NCBI GenBank assembly: GCA_964626275.1
Contig: CAZVCZ010000061.1
Coordinates: forward strand, 1 to 10,134
Source: M55B157 sp964626275
GTDB lineage: Bacteria; Actinomycetota; Actinomycetes; S36-B12
Length of the DNA stretch: 10,134 bases
Direction: 5' to 3'
Part shown: piece by piece, positions 1-6,432 of the stretch
Numbering within the stretch: position 1 is the stretch's first letter
Layout of the letters: each line of letters begins with the position of its first letter
Made by a program: the position numbers and the translations under genes
Notes under the pieces: generated by a model
The model's database searches: none
What the model saw: the letters and a program-made list of their open reading frames with translations, nothing else
Told to the model about the DNA's origin: nothing

Positions 1-592
1 TCCATTCCTCATCGATCCCGGCGACCATCGGTGTCTCGATCGGACCGGGCGAAATCGCGTTGACGAGCACCCCTTCGGAAGAAACCTCGAGGGCGAGGGA
101 CTTGGTGAATGCCGTCACGCCAGCCTTGGCCGCACAGTAGTGCGCGAGGGACGCTCCGCCCTTGATTCCCAGTTGGCTGGCGATGTTGATGATGCGTCCG
201 GACTTCCGTTCGAGCATCTCGGGGAGAACATGGTGGGTGACAAGGAACACCCCGGAAAGATCCACCGCCAGGGTCTCGTTCCACATGTCCAACGACATCT
301 CGGCGACCGGAGCCTGTGTCGCGATTCCCGCCGAGTTGACCAGGATGTCGATGCGCGACAGCACATCGCGTGCGGCCGAGACGCCGGTGATGACCGAATC
401 CTCATCGGTGACGTCGATACCGATTCCTGCATCTGCGCCAACCGCATTCGCCGCTTGATCGGCGGCCTCGGCGGATCGGTCTGCGAGCACGACTCGGGCG
501 CCTTCGGCAACGAAGGCGGCACCGATGGCCTTTCCGATTCCACCGGCTCCCCCGACGATGAGGGCAGTGCGGCCATCGAGTTGTCCGGGCAT
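1..592 (-). CDS. SDR family oxidoreductase (FabG-like), C-terminus cut by window edge
   Basis: Classical short-chain dehydrogenase/reductase, an NAD(P)-dependent cytoplasmic enzyme that interconverts alcohols and ketones or 3-oxoacyl groups. The minus-strand frame opens at ATG 592 and runs off position 1, giving 197 residues of a usual ~250. The start is set by an AGGAGG Shine-Dalgarno four bases upstream. Residues 13-20 (VGGAGGIG) are the dinucleotide loop, with Val where Thr is usual. Asp38 after the second strand (VVLADR) suggests NAD rather than NADP. NSAG is at 86-89, and the catalytic Ser139, Tyr152 and Lys156 (YCAAK) are present. The position usually filled by the catalytic-tetrad Asn is Asp111 (VDLSG). 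SPGPIETPM near the edge is the normal C-terminal substrate loop. It lies 40 bases after the SDR gene at 633-1385 in the same direction, so the two probably share a transcript. The family is certain; the substrate cannot be told. Confidence 0.93.
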   Translation of the reverse strand, partial: MPGQLDGRTALIVGGAGGIGKAIGAAFVAEGARVVLADRSAEAADQAANAVGADAGIGIDVTDEDSVITGVSAARDVLSRIDILVNSAGIATQAPVAEMSLDMWNETLAVDLSGVFLVTHHVLPEMLERKSGRIINIASQLGIKGGASLAHYCAAKAGVTAFTKSLALEVSSEGVLVNAISPGPIETPMVAGIDEEW

Positions 593-593
593 G

Positions 594-608
594 TTTCCTC
601 CTAGGAAA
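594..608 (-). promoter_or_regulatory. Ribosome binding site of the downstream SDR, inside a short inverted repeat
   Basis: On the minus strand the sequence is TTTCCT-AGG-AGGAAA, a perfect 6-base inverted repeat with a 3-base loop, ending one base before the ATG at 592. The AGGAGG Shine-Dalgarno is formed by the loop and right arm. In RNA the hairpin would hide the ribosome binding site, so translation of this second SDR could depend on ribosomes arriving from the upstream gene. The repeat is seen directly; the regulatory role is inferred, and a 6-base stem with a 3-base loop is only modestly stable. Confidence 0.35.
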
Positions 609-632
609 GACGGGGTGCTGGTGCTAGGACGG

Positions 633-1385
633 TCAGACGGGAAGTCGAACGGTGTACCCGCCATCGACGACGATTGCCTGGCCGGTCAGATAGCGGGCGG
701 ATGGTGACGCCATGAAGTCGATGACGGCGGCGATGTCCTCCGGTGTTCCAACCCGGCCGGCGGGAATGGAGGCTGAGATTGCCTTGAGTCCCTCGGGGCC
801 GAGGGAATTGACCGGGTCCAGGGATTGCGGGGTTTCGATGATGCCCGGAACAACGGCGTTGACGGTGACATCGGGGGCTAGTTCAACGGCCAGTGAACGA
901 ACGAGTCCGATCAGACCTGCCTTCGCCGTCGCGTAGTGCGCATGGTCCGGCCAGCCGTAAACGGCGCCGGCGATGGAGGACACCGCGATCATGGATGAGC
1001 CGGCCGCCATGTGAGGCCGAGCGGATCGAAGGGTTCGCAACACGCCGGTGAGGTCGACCTGAAGCATGTCGTCCCAGCGTTCGTCCGTCATCTCTGTCAA
1101 CGGCGAATCGCGAAGAATGCCAGCATTCGCCACCACGACGTCGATCCCGCCGAATCGTTCAGCGCTCTGCGCCATCAATTGCTCGACCTGAGCGCTGTCT
1201 CGAACGTCAACCTCGATGATGACGGCTTCGCCGCCCACCCCGGTCACAGCATCGACCGTCTCCTGAGGATTGTGCGGATCGCCAGGGAATGTCGCGACGG
1301 CGACGGGGATACCTCTGGAAGCAAGGGCAACCGACGTGGCCCGTCCAATTCCGCTCGCTGCCCCGGTGACGACTGCGCACCCCAT
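633..1385 (-). CDS. SDR family oxidoreductase (3-oxoacyl-ACP reductase FabG-like)
   Basis: Complete 250-residue classical SDR, the usual family length. The dinucleotide motif TGAASGIG is at 7-14, NAG at 87-89, catalytic Ser137, Tyr151 and Lys155 (YATAK), then the PGIIETP loop at 180-186 and the C-terminal signature YLTGQAIVVDGG at 232-243. As in its neighbour, the fourth tetrad position is Asp111 (VDLTG) instead of Asn. There is no Asp at the end of the second strand (AVATFPGD), so the cofactor is less clear here. The ATG at 1385 has AGGAG about seven bases upstream and places the first strand right at the N-terminus, as usual. This is the first gene of a two-SDR minus-strand operon; two palindromes lie between it and the preceding gene. 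SDRs of this type serve fatty acid, sterol, sugar and xenobiotic pathways, and nothing in the sequence selects one. Confidence 0.95.
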   Translation of the reverse strand: MGCAVVTGAASGIGRATSVALASRGIPVAVATFPGDPHNPQETVDAVTGVGGEAVIIEVDVRDSAQVEQLMAQSAERFGGIDVVVANAGILRDSPLTEMTDERWDDMLQVDLTGVLRTLRSARPHMAAGSSMIAVSSIAGAVYGWPDHAHYATAKAGLIGLVRSLAVELAPDVTVNAVVPGIIETPQSLDPVNSLGPEGLKAISASIPAGRVGTPEDIAAVIDFMASPSARYLTGQAIVVDGGYTVRLPV

Positions 1386-1407
1386 GGCCTTCTCCTCTCA
1401 TGGCTTT

Positions 1408-1426
1408 CGGGCATTCGGAATGTCCG
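1408..1426. promoter_or_regulatory. Candidate operator: 19-base near-perfect palindrome
   Basis: CGGGCATTC-G-GAATGTCCG has 9-base arms around a single central base, with eight of nine pairs matching (G1410/T1423 is the mismatch). It ends 22 bases upstream of the ATG at 1385, just ahead of that gene's ribosome binding site. Size, symmetry and position fit the site of a dimeric repressor such as TetR, GntR or LacI family members, which often control SDR operons. No regulator gene is in the window. A minus-strand TATCAT at 1475-1470 could be the -10 element, but I see no matching -35. Confidence 0.45.
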
Positions 1427-1442
1427 CTCAGCCTCGTTCCCG

Positions 1443-1459
1443 GCGGCCGATTCGGCCGC
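1443..1459. repeat. 17-base perfect palindrome, second operator candidate or hairpin
   Basis: GCGGCCGA-T-TCGGCCGC is a perfect 8-base inverted repeat around one central base. Its centre (1451) is 34 bases from the centre of the palindrome at 1408-1426, about three helical turns, and both contain ATTCGG. It could be a second operator for the SDR operon. Alternatively, as RNA it folds to a 7-base GC-rich stem with an ATT loop about 80 bases beyond the stop of the YczE-like gene, and could act as a terminator, although no T-run follows on the minus strand. Confidence 0.4.
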
Positions 1460-1527
1460 AATTTGTCCGATGATATTCAGATCTGGGGATGCGCGGGTGG
1501 TTTCGGCGAAGCCGCGGATATCGCCCC

Positions 1528-1540
1528 AGGCCGATGGCCT
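1528..1540 (-). terminator. Possible short hairpin at the end of the YczE-like gene
   Basis: AGGCC-ATC-GGCCT on the minus strand forms a 5-base stem with a 3-base loop that starts in the last base of the YczE-like gene's stop codon. It is followed by GGGGCG rather than a T-run. Actinobacterial terminators often lack a T-tail, so it is listed as a weak candidate only. Confidence 0.2.
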
Positions 1541-2253
1541 CAGGCCTCGAGTTCCGGGTGGGGTTGGTCCCGGTCGGGTGGCGCGACCGTCGTACTTCCA
1601 GCGAGCCGGCCGACTAGCCGGAGACCGTACCCAACCGACGGTCCGATGAGCAGGGCGAACAGAACCGTTCCTAGGCCGACGGTTCCGCCGAGTAGCCAGC
1701 CGGTGCTGAGGACAAGGACCTCAATCGTCAGCCTCACGGGGGCGACGGCGATCCCGGTGCGGGCATGCAGTCCGGTCATGAGGCCGTCGCGTGGCCCTGG
1801 ACCGAGGTTGGTGGTCAGGTATAGGCCACTTCCGAGTCCGATCATGGCGATGCCGCTGAGGACGAGGAGGATCTGCCACAAGAGCGACGTCGGCGTGGGG
1901 AGGTACCACAGTCCGGTCTGGAGGGAGAGGGCGATCACGATGGCGTTGGCGATCGTGCCCAGGCCTAGTCGCTCGCGGAGAGGAATCCAGAGCAGGAGCA
2001 CGAGCACGCTCGTGGCGAAGTAGGTCACACCGATAGTGAGAGGCAAGCGCACCGACAAGCCCTCGGCGAATACCGTCCAGGGGCTGACGCCAATCCCGGC
2101 GTTCACCAGCATCGCCTCACCGGTGCCGAACAGCCACAACCCCAGGACGAGCACGACGAGCGTCGAAGGGCGGGCGCGCCATCGACTTTCGGAGCGCCAC
2201 CGGGTGAGCGGGATGGACCGAGAGGGTGACAGGCGCGTGAGGAGCCCGCGCAT
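1540..2253 (-). CDS. YczE/YyaS/YitT-family integral membrane protein
   Basis: Polytopic membrane protein of about 237 residues, matching the YczE-type family (COG2364), whose molecular function is unknown. Recognisable parts are an Arg-rich cytoplasmic N-terminus, a first helix leading into GTGEAMLVNAGIGVSPWTVF, a second LLLWIPLRERLGLG region, the family-typical segment LGPGPRDGLMTGL, and a final hydrophobic hairpin ending in GPSVGYG. The C-terminal tail is short and charged. About five to six membrane segments are visible. The start is placed at ATG 2253, because its first base overlaps the last base of the preceding NADH dehydrogenase stop (TGATG), a classic translational-coupling arrangement. 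The frame stays open to 2406, but that extension lies in the other gene and reads as low-complexity basic sequence. Co-translation with a quinone-reducing dehydrogenase is the only functional hint. Confidence 0.85.
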   Translation of the reverse strand: MRGLLTRLSPSRSIPLTRWRSESRWRARPSTLVVLVLGLWLFGTGEAMLVNAGIGVSPWTVFAEGLSVRLPLTIGVTYFATSVLVLLLWIPLRERLGLGTIANAIVIALSLQTGLWYLPTPTSLLWQILLVLSGIAMIGLGSGLYLTTNLGPGPRDGLMTGLHARTGIAVAPVRLTIEVLVLSTGWLLGGTVGLGTVLFALLIGPSVGYGLRLVGRLAGSTTVAPPDRDQPHPELEA

Positions 2254-3470
2254 CACTCGATCACGGCACGACGGGGACCGATGCCCCAGGCGAGGTAGTT
2301 CCATCCCCAGTCGGCGATGACGCTGACACGGTTGCGTCCCCCGGCCAGATAGCCGACATGCAGGCCGAGCCAGGCGAGCCAGGCCGGAGTGCCGTGCAGA
2401 CGCCACCCCTGCGGAGTCTCGGCGACAGCTCGTCGCCGACCGATGGTCGCCATCTGGCCCTTGTCGGTGTAGCTGAAGGCTGACAGTGACTTTCCGGCCA
2501 CCGCCTCCCCGATGGTGGTCGCGACGTGCCGCCCCATCTGCATAGCGACGGGAGCGACCATGGGGAGAAAAGCCCCGTTATCGTCGAAGGCGGCGGAATC
2601 GCCCACGACCCAGACATTCTCCGACCCCCGCATGCGCAGGAACTCATCGACGAGTAGTCGTCGACCTGGACCGGTCACCCCGATCTCCCCGATCCGTTCC
2701 GGGGCAGCGACTCCGGCCGCCCACACCACGGTGCCCGCCGGAAGGATCTCACCATTCTTCAGGTGCACATCCCGCTCGTACATCCGGTCAACAGCAGCGT
2801 CGACCTTGACGCTTACTCCGAGATCCTCGAGCTCTTCCTTCGCGTGCTCGCTGGACTCCGGAGTGAACATCGGCAGCAGTCGAGGTCCGGCTTCCACAAG
2901 CGTGACGCTGGCGTGATCGGCGATCGTCGGGTACTCCCGATGCATGCTGCGCTGCAACTCGGCGACTGCTCCGGCGACCTCCACCCCGGTGGGGCCGCCG
3001 CCGACGACGACCACGCGAAGGGATTCGCGTGGCAGGCGTGATTCCTGAACATCCTCATAGGTGCCGAAGAGGCGCTGCTTGATACGTCGAGCGTCGGCGA
3101 TGCTCTTCATCTGCAGAGCGTGCTGCTCGACTCCGGGGATGCCGAAGGTCGTTCCCACACTCCCGGTCGCCACCACGAGATGATCGAAGTCGACATCCTG
3201 GCCGTCAGCGAGTCGGATGCGGCCACGTTCCGGATCCATGCGCACGACCTCGCCCCGGATGAAGGTCACGCCGGGAAGGGCGGCACGAACGGGGTAGGCG
3301 ATGTCGTCCTCGGGGAGTCCACCGGTGGCGACCTGATACAGGAGTGGACTGAATAGTTGATAGGGGTGGGCATCAATGAGGATCGCCTCGATGTCGGGGT
3401 TCTTCCGCAATGCCTTGACGGCGGCAAGCCCGGCGAACCCGGCACCAACGACGACAACCCGTGTCTTCAC
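2253..3470 (-). CDS. ndh: Type II NADH:quinone oxidoreductase (NDH-2), NAD(P)/FAD-dependent
   Basis: A 405-residue two-dinucleotide-fold flavoprotein that oxidises NADH and reduces membrane quinone without pumping protons. The FAD loop GAGFAGL is at 9-15 with Asp33 closing the second strand, HPYQLFSPLLYQVATG at 35-50 is a hallmark segment, ATG is at 101-103, the NADH-binding loop GGGPTGVE is at 157-164, and VVGD at 288-291 binds the FAD ribityl chain. APVAMQMG (306-313) corresponds to the quinone/isoalloxazine segment. The C-terminus, from WLAWLGLHVGYLAGGRNRVSV to NYL, is the amphipathic membrane-anchoring part of NDH-2. It is somewhat shorter than mycobacterial NDH-2 as I recall it. The start is GTG at 3470, supported by GAAGGA seven bases upstream. 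It is divergent from the aldo/keto reductase, with only 38 bases between starts, and coupled to the membrane protein downstream. A related ferredoxin or thioredoxin-type reductase is possible but less likely. Confidence 0.92.
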   Translation of the reverse strand: MKTRVVVVGAGFAGLAAVKALRKNPDIEAILIDAHPYQLFSPLLYQVATGGLPEDDIAYPVRAALPGVTFIRGEVVRMDPERGRIRLADGQDVDFDHLVVATGSVGTTFGIPGVEQHALQMKSIADARRIKQRLFGTYEDVQESRLPRESLRVVVVGGGPTGVEVAGAVAELQRSMHREYPTIADHASVTLVEAGPRLLPMFTPESSEHAKEELEDLGVSVKVDAAVDRMYERDVHLKNGEILPAGTVVWAAGVAAPERIGEIGVTGPGRRLLVDEFLRMRGSENVWVVGDSAAFDDNGAFLPMVAPVAMQMGRHVATTIGEAVAGKSLSAFSYTDKGQMATIGRRRAVAETPQGWRLHGTPAWLAWLGLHVGYLAGGRNRVSVIADWGWNYLAWGIGPRRAVIE

Positions 3471-3495
3471 GGGGCCATCCTTCCATGCGGTGGGT

Positions 3496-3501
3496 TACCG
3501 T
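3496..3501 (+). promoter_or_regulatory. Candidate -10 element for leaderless aldo/keto reductase transcript
   Basis: TACCGT fits the actinobacterial TANNNT -10 pattern and ends seven bases before the ATG at 3509, so transcription would begin at or next to the start codon. This agrees with the lack of a ribosome binding site before that ATG. I see no clear -35. The element lies in the 38-base gap to the divergent NADH dehydrogenase start. The motif is seen; the leaderless start is inferred. Confidence 0.4.
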
Positions 3502-3508
3502 CGGGCGC

Positions 3509-4444
3509 ATGGACCGCAGAAGAATCGGTGACCGCCTGGTGACGACGATGGGTCTGGGCTGCATGCCGGTCTCCTTCCCTGAGCATGCGGCGGACCGGGA
3601 TCGGGGGATTTCGGTGATCCACCGAGCGATCGATCTGGGGCTCACGCTGCTCGACACCGCCAATATCTATGCCCCCTCCTGGGACGCGGTCGGCCACAAC
3701 GAGGAGATCGTGGGAGCGGCCCTGCGCAGCTATGCCGGGGAGTCCGACCTTTCAGAGGTGCTCGTCGCGACGAAGGGGGGAATCACTCGCAGTCAGGGTG
3801 AGGTGTGGGGCCGAGATGCCACTCGGGAGGGGCTGGTGCGAGCGGCCGAGGCCAGTCGGGATGCCCTCGGTGTCGAGATCATCGACCTGTATCAGTTGCA
3901 CCGCCCGGATCCTGCCCTGTCGTATGCCGAACAGGTGCGTTCCCTTGCCGCCGTCCGCGACGAGGGGATCGCGCGGATGATCGGGCTGTCGAATGCCACC
4001 CTGCCTGAGTTGGAGGTGGCCCTCGAGACGGTAGGAGGGCCGGAGGAGGGCGGCATCGTCTCGGTGCAGAACGAGTTCTCCCCGCGGTTTCGCGGGGACC
4101 CCGAGGTGCTCGAGGCGTGCACGCAACGCGGAATTGCGTTCCTCCCCTGGTCACCCCTCGGGGGAGCCGACCAGGCGCGTGCCATCGGCGACCGGTATGC
4201 GGCTTTCGCCGAGGTTGCCCTCGATGTCGGCGCGAGCGCGCATGAGGTCGTGCTGGCCTGGTTGGCGGCCATCTCGCCGGTCATGATCCCGATCCCGGGG
4301 GCGAGTCGGCCCCAGACGGTGGACTCGATCGTGCGGGCCGGTGACGTGGTGTTGACCGATGAGCAGGTCGAGCGCCTCTCCGCGACCGTCCCGGAAGCCA
4401 CCTCGATGTACCCAGAGGACCAGCCGCGCCCCCGGCTACGCTGA
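3509..4444 (+). CDS. Aldo/keto reductase
   Basis: A 311-residue NADPH-dependent (beta/alpha)8-barrel oxidoreductase of the aldo/keto reductase superfamily, acting on aldehydes or ketones in the cytoplasm. The catalytic tetrad is visible: Asp49 and Tyr54 in LLDTANIYAP, Lys89 in VLVATKGG, and His131 in DLYQLHRPDP. GLSNATLPEL (159-168) and PWSPLGG are the conserved cofactor-pocket strands. IPIPGASRPQTV near the C-terminus is the signature binding the adenosine phosphate of NADPH. The ATG at 3509 is chosen because MDRRRIGDRLVTTMGLGCM aligns with the normal N-terminus; in-frame ATGs at 3461 and 3485 would overlap or crowd the divergent gene and have no ribosome binding site. The semialdehyde dehydrogenase follows 31 bases downstream, so they are probably co-transcribed. 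The physiological substrate is unknown; a short-chain or sugar aldehyde is plausible. Confidence 0.93.
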   Translation: MDRRRIGDRLVTTMGLGCMPVSFPEHAADRDRGISVIHRAIDLGLTLLDTANIYAPSWDAVGHNEEIVGAALRSYAGESDLSEVLVATKGGITRSQGEVWGRDATREGLVRAAEASRDALGVEIIDLYQLHRPDPALSYAEQVRSLAAVRDEGIARMIGLSNATLPELEVALETVGGPEEGGIVSVQNEFSPRFRGDPEVLEACTQRGIAFLPWSPLGGADQARAIGDRYAAFAEVALDVGASAHEVVLAWLAAISPVMIPIPGASRPQTVDSIVRAGDVVLTDEQVERLSATVPEATSMYPEDQPRPRLR

Positions 4445-4475
4445 TCCCAGCATTCCTTCACCCACGGGAGAGTTC

Positions 4476-5963
4476 ATGTACACGATCGATCACTGGATCT
4501 CAGGCGCCCGAGTGCGTTCGACCTCCGGACGGACCGGCCCGGTCTTCCAGCCGGCAACGGGCGAACAGCAGGGTGAGGTCGGCCTGGCCAGTGTCGAGGA
4601 GATCGATGCGGCTGTCGCTGCTGCGAGCGACGCCTTCACCTCCTGGAGGTCATCCTCGCTGTCCAAGCGAGCCGAGATCATGTTCCGCTTCCGCCAGATC
4701 GTGGACTCCCGTCGCTCGGAGATCATCGAGTTGATCAGTTCCGAACATGGCAAGGTGCCCTCGGACGCCGCCGGTGAGTTGGCGCGTGGTGTGGAGAACA
4801 TCGAGTTCGCCTGCGGCATTCCGCAACTGCTCAAGGGGTCCTACTCCGAGCAGGTCTCCGGTGGTGTCGACGTCTATTCCCTGCGCCAGCCCCTCGGGGT
4901 TGTCGCAGGAATCACGCCGTTCAACTTCCCGGCCATGGTCCCGATGTGGATGTTCTCCAACGCCATCGCGTGCGGCAACACCTTCGTGCTGAAGCCCAGC
5001 GAGAAGGACCCGTCGGTATCGATGCTCGTGGCGGAGATGTTCGCCGAGGCCGGACTCCCCGACGGGGTGTTCAACGTTGTGCACGGTGACAAGGTGGCGG
5101 TGGATCGAATCCTCGAGCATCCGGACATCTCGGCCGTCAGCTTCGTCGGTTCCACACCGATCGCGAAGTACATCTATTCGCAGGGCACGGCTGCGGGTAA
5201 GCGGGTGCAGGCCCTCGGTGGCGCCAAGAACCACATGGTGGTGTTGCCCGATGCGGATATCGACATGGCAGCCGATGCGGCTGTGAGCGCTGGGTATGGA
5301 TCCGCAGGAGAACGCTGTATGGCGATTTCCGTGGTGGTCGCGGTGGGCGAGATCGCTGACCCCCTGGTTGCCGCGATCGAGGCGCGCCTGCCCAAGGTCA
5401 AGGTGGGTCCCGGCACCGATCCCGACGCGGAGATGGGACCGCTGGTCACCGGAGAGCATCGCGACAAGGTGGCCAGCTACCTCGAGGGTGCGCGCGGTGA
5501 GGGTGCGCGCGTCGTCGTCGATGGCCGCCAGGCCGATCTGCCGGAGAAGGGGTTCTTCCTCGGGGTTTCCCTCGTGGATGAGGTCAAGCCCGGCATGAAG
5601 GTCTACGACGACGAGATCTTCGGACCCGTCCTGTCGGTCGTCCGCGTCGATACGTACGAGGATGCGGTGGCACTCATCAACGACCACCCCTACGGCAACG
5701 GCACCGCCATCTTCACCCGTGACGGCGGTGCTGCCCGGCAGTTCCAGTTCGATATCGAGGTCGGCATGGTCGGTATCAACGTGCCGATCCCAGTTCCGGT
5801 CTCCTACTACTCCTTCGGTGGCTGGAAGGCGTCCTTGTTCGGGGATGCCAACATGTATGGCCCGGCGGGAGTCGACTTCTACACGCGAACCAAGACTGTG
5901 ACATCGCGGTGGCCTGATCCCGCCACATCATCCGTTGATCTTGGATTCCCCCGGACCTCATGA
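4476..5963 (+). CDS. mmsA: CoA-acylating methylmalonate-semialdehyde dehydrogenase
   Basis: A 495-residue aldehyde dehydrogenase that converts methylmalonate semialdehyde (or malonate semialdehyde) with NAD and CoA to propionyl-CoA (or acetyl-CoA) and CO2, a late step of valine, pyrimidine/beta-alanine or inositol breakdown. Diagnostic features are GITPFNFPAMVPMWM (145-159, catalytic Asn150), Lys173 in LKPSEKDPS, FVGSTPIAKYIY, and the nucleophile Cys281 in GERCMA, with Arg280 beside it to hold the substrate carboxylate. ALGGAKNHMVVLPDAD (246-261) replaces the ELGGK segment of hydrolytic ALDHs, so the general-base Glu is absent, as expected for a CoA-acylating member. EIFGPVLSVVR and the VPIPVPVSYYSFGGWK segment complete the family pattern. 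The ATG at 4476 has GGGAG six bases upstream and matches the usual MYTIDHWI-type start. No iol genes or mmsB are in the window, so the pathway stays open; iolA is the alternative symbol. Confidence 0.94.
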   Translation: MYTIDHWISGARVRSTSGRTGPVFQPATGEQQGEVGLASVEEIDAAVAAASDAFTSWRSSSLSKRAEIMFRFRQIVDSRRSEIIELISSEHGKVPSDAAGELARGVENIEFACGIPQLLKGSYSEQVSGGVDVYSLRQPLGVVAGITPFNFPAMVPMWMFSNAIACGNTFVLKPSEKDPSVSMLVAEMFAEAGLPDGVFNVVHGDKVAVDRILEHPDISAVSFVGSTPIAKYIYSQGTAAGKRVQALGGAKNHMVVLPDADIDMAADAAVSAGYGSAGERCMAISVVVAVGEIADPLVAAIEARLPKVKVGPGTDPDAEMGPLVTGEHRDKVASYLEGARGEGARVVVDGRQADLPEKGFFLGVSLVDEVKPGMKVYDDEIFGPVLSVVRVDTYEDAVALINDHPYGNGTAIFTRDGGAARQFQFDIEVGMVGINVPIPVPVSYYSFGGWKASLFGDANMYGPAGVDFYTRTKTVTSRWPDPATSSVDLGFPRTS

Positions 5964-6394
5964 ACGACACGGTTCCACGCAGTGCGATGGCAGCGGCAGT
6001 GGCCGTTGCCGTCGGTTGCATGGGGCTTGTGCTGACGCTCTTCCTGTCAGGGTTCACCACGAACGATGGAACAGCGGTCGATGATCTTCCCCGCGTCTCC
6101 GAGGTCATCGTGGCCGCAGCCCACGAGCACGGGATAGATCTGCCCGAACTCACTGATGAGGAGCGAGAGGCGCTGGACGCTCCGCCGGTCGATGCGACGG
6201 ACGCCACGGCCTATGAGCAACTCTCCGCGCAACTGATGAGCGTGAGCGAGGTGGATGGAATCGAGCAGGCGGTATTTCTGCTCGGTGAGGTCGTAGCCGT
6301 CAGCCCAGATGCAGCCTCCCTGTGTCCGCGGTTGTACGAGGACCTCACTCGCACCGTCGTGGCTGCGCAGATGCCGGGGAGCCCCTGCCCGTGA
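5960..6394 (+). CDS. Small membrane-anchored protein of unknown function
   Basis: Not recognised. The frame encodes 144 residues. After a short polar start with Arg7 comes one hydrophobic segment at about 9-31 (AMAAAVAVAVGC to LFLSGF), then an acidic, mainly helical domain predicted to lie outside the membrane, including LTDEEREALDAPPVDATDATAY, and a C-terminal part with Cys122 and Cys143 that could form a disulfide. AVGC at 17-20 resembles a lipobox, but the hydrophobic stretch continues past the Cys and the -3 residue is Ala, so a signal anchor is more likely. The ATG overlaps the mmsA stop as ATGA, a four-base overlap typical of translational coupling, which is the best argument that the gene is real and co-expressed with mmsA. 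No second transmembrane helix or enzyme motif is seen. Confidence 0.7.
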   Translation: MNDTVPRSAMAAAVAVAVGCMGLVLTLFLSGFTTNDGTAVDDLPRVSEVIVAAAHEHGIDLPELTDEEREALDAPPVDATDATAYEQLSAQLMSVSEVDGIEQAVFLLGEVVAVSPDAASLCPRLYEDLTRTVVAAQMPGSPCP

Positions 6395-6432
6395 GGGTGG
6401 ACCGACTGCCTTAGACGTGCGGTCGCCGGAAA

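Noticed and set aside
1011..1649. A 212-residue plus-strand frame opposite the SDR and the gap
   Set aside because: It spans an SDR gene antisense, the palindromes and the end of the membrane protein gene, with low-complexity Arg/Ser-rich sequence.
2254..2406. N-terminal extension of the YczE-like protein to 2406
   Set aside because: It lies inside the NADH dehydrogenase gene, reads as basic low-complexity sequence, and the TGATG start at 2253 is a better explanation.
4359..4475. N-terminal extension of MmsA to 4359
   Set aside because: It overlaps the aldo/keto reductase, has Ser/Pro/Arg-rich filler, and the ATG at 4476 has a good ribosome binding site and the family N-terminus.
5484..5510. 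GAGGGTGCGCGC repeated with a 15-base period inside mmsA
   Set aside because: It encodes EGARGEGAR in a surface region whose length matches the family, so it is chance or codon bias and not an insertion.
4650..5687. A 345-residue open frame on the minus strand opposite mmsA
   Set aside because: It lies wholly antisense to a clear enzyme gene and reads as His-, Arg- and Asp-rich sequence without any domain; long antisense frames are common in GC-rich DNA.
6008..6019. Lipobox-like AVGC in the small membrane protein
   Set aside because: The hydrophobic segment runs on for about ten residues after the Cys and the -3 position is Ala, so a signal anchor fits better than a lipoprotein.
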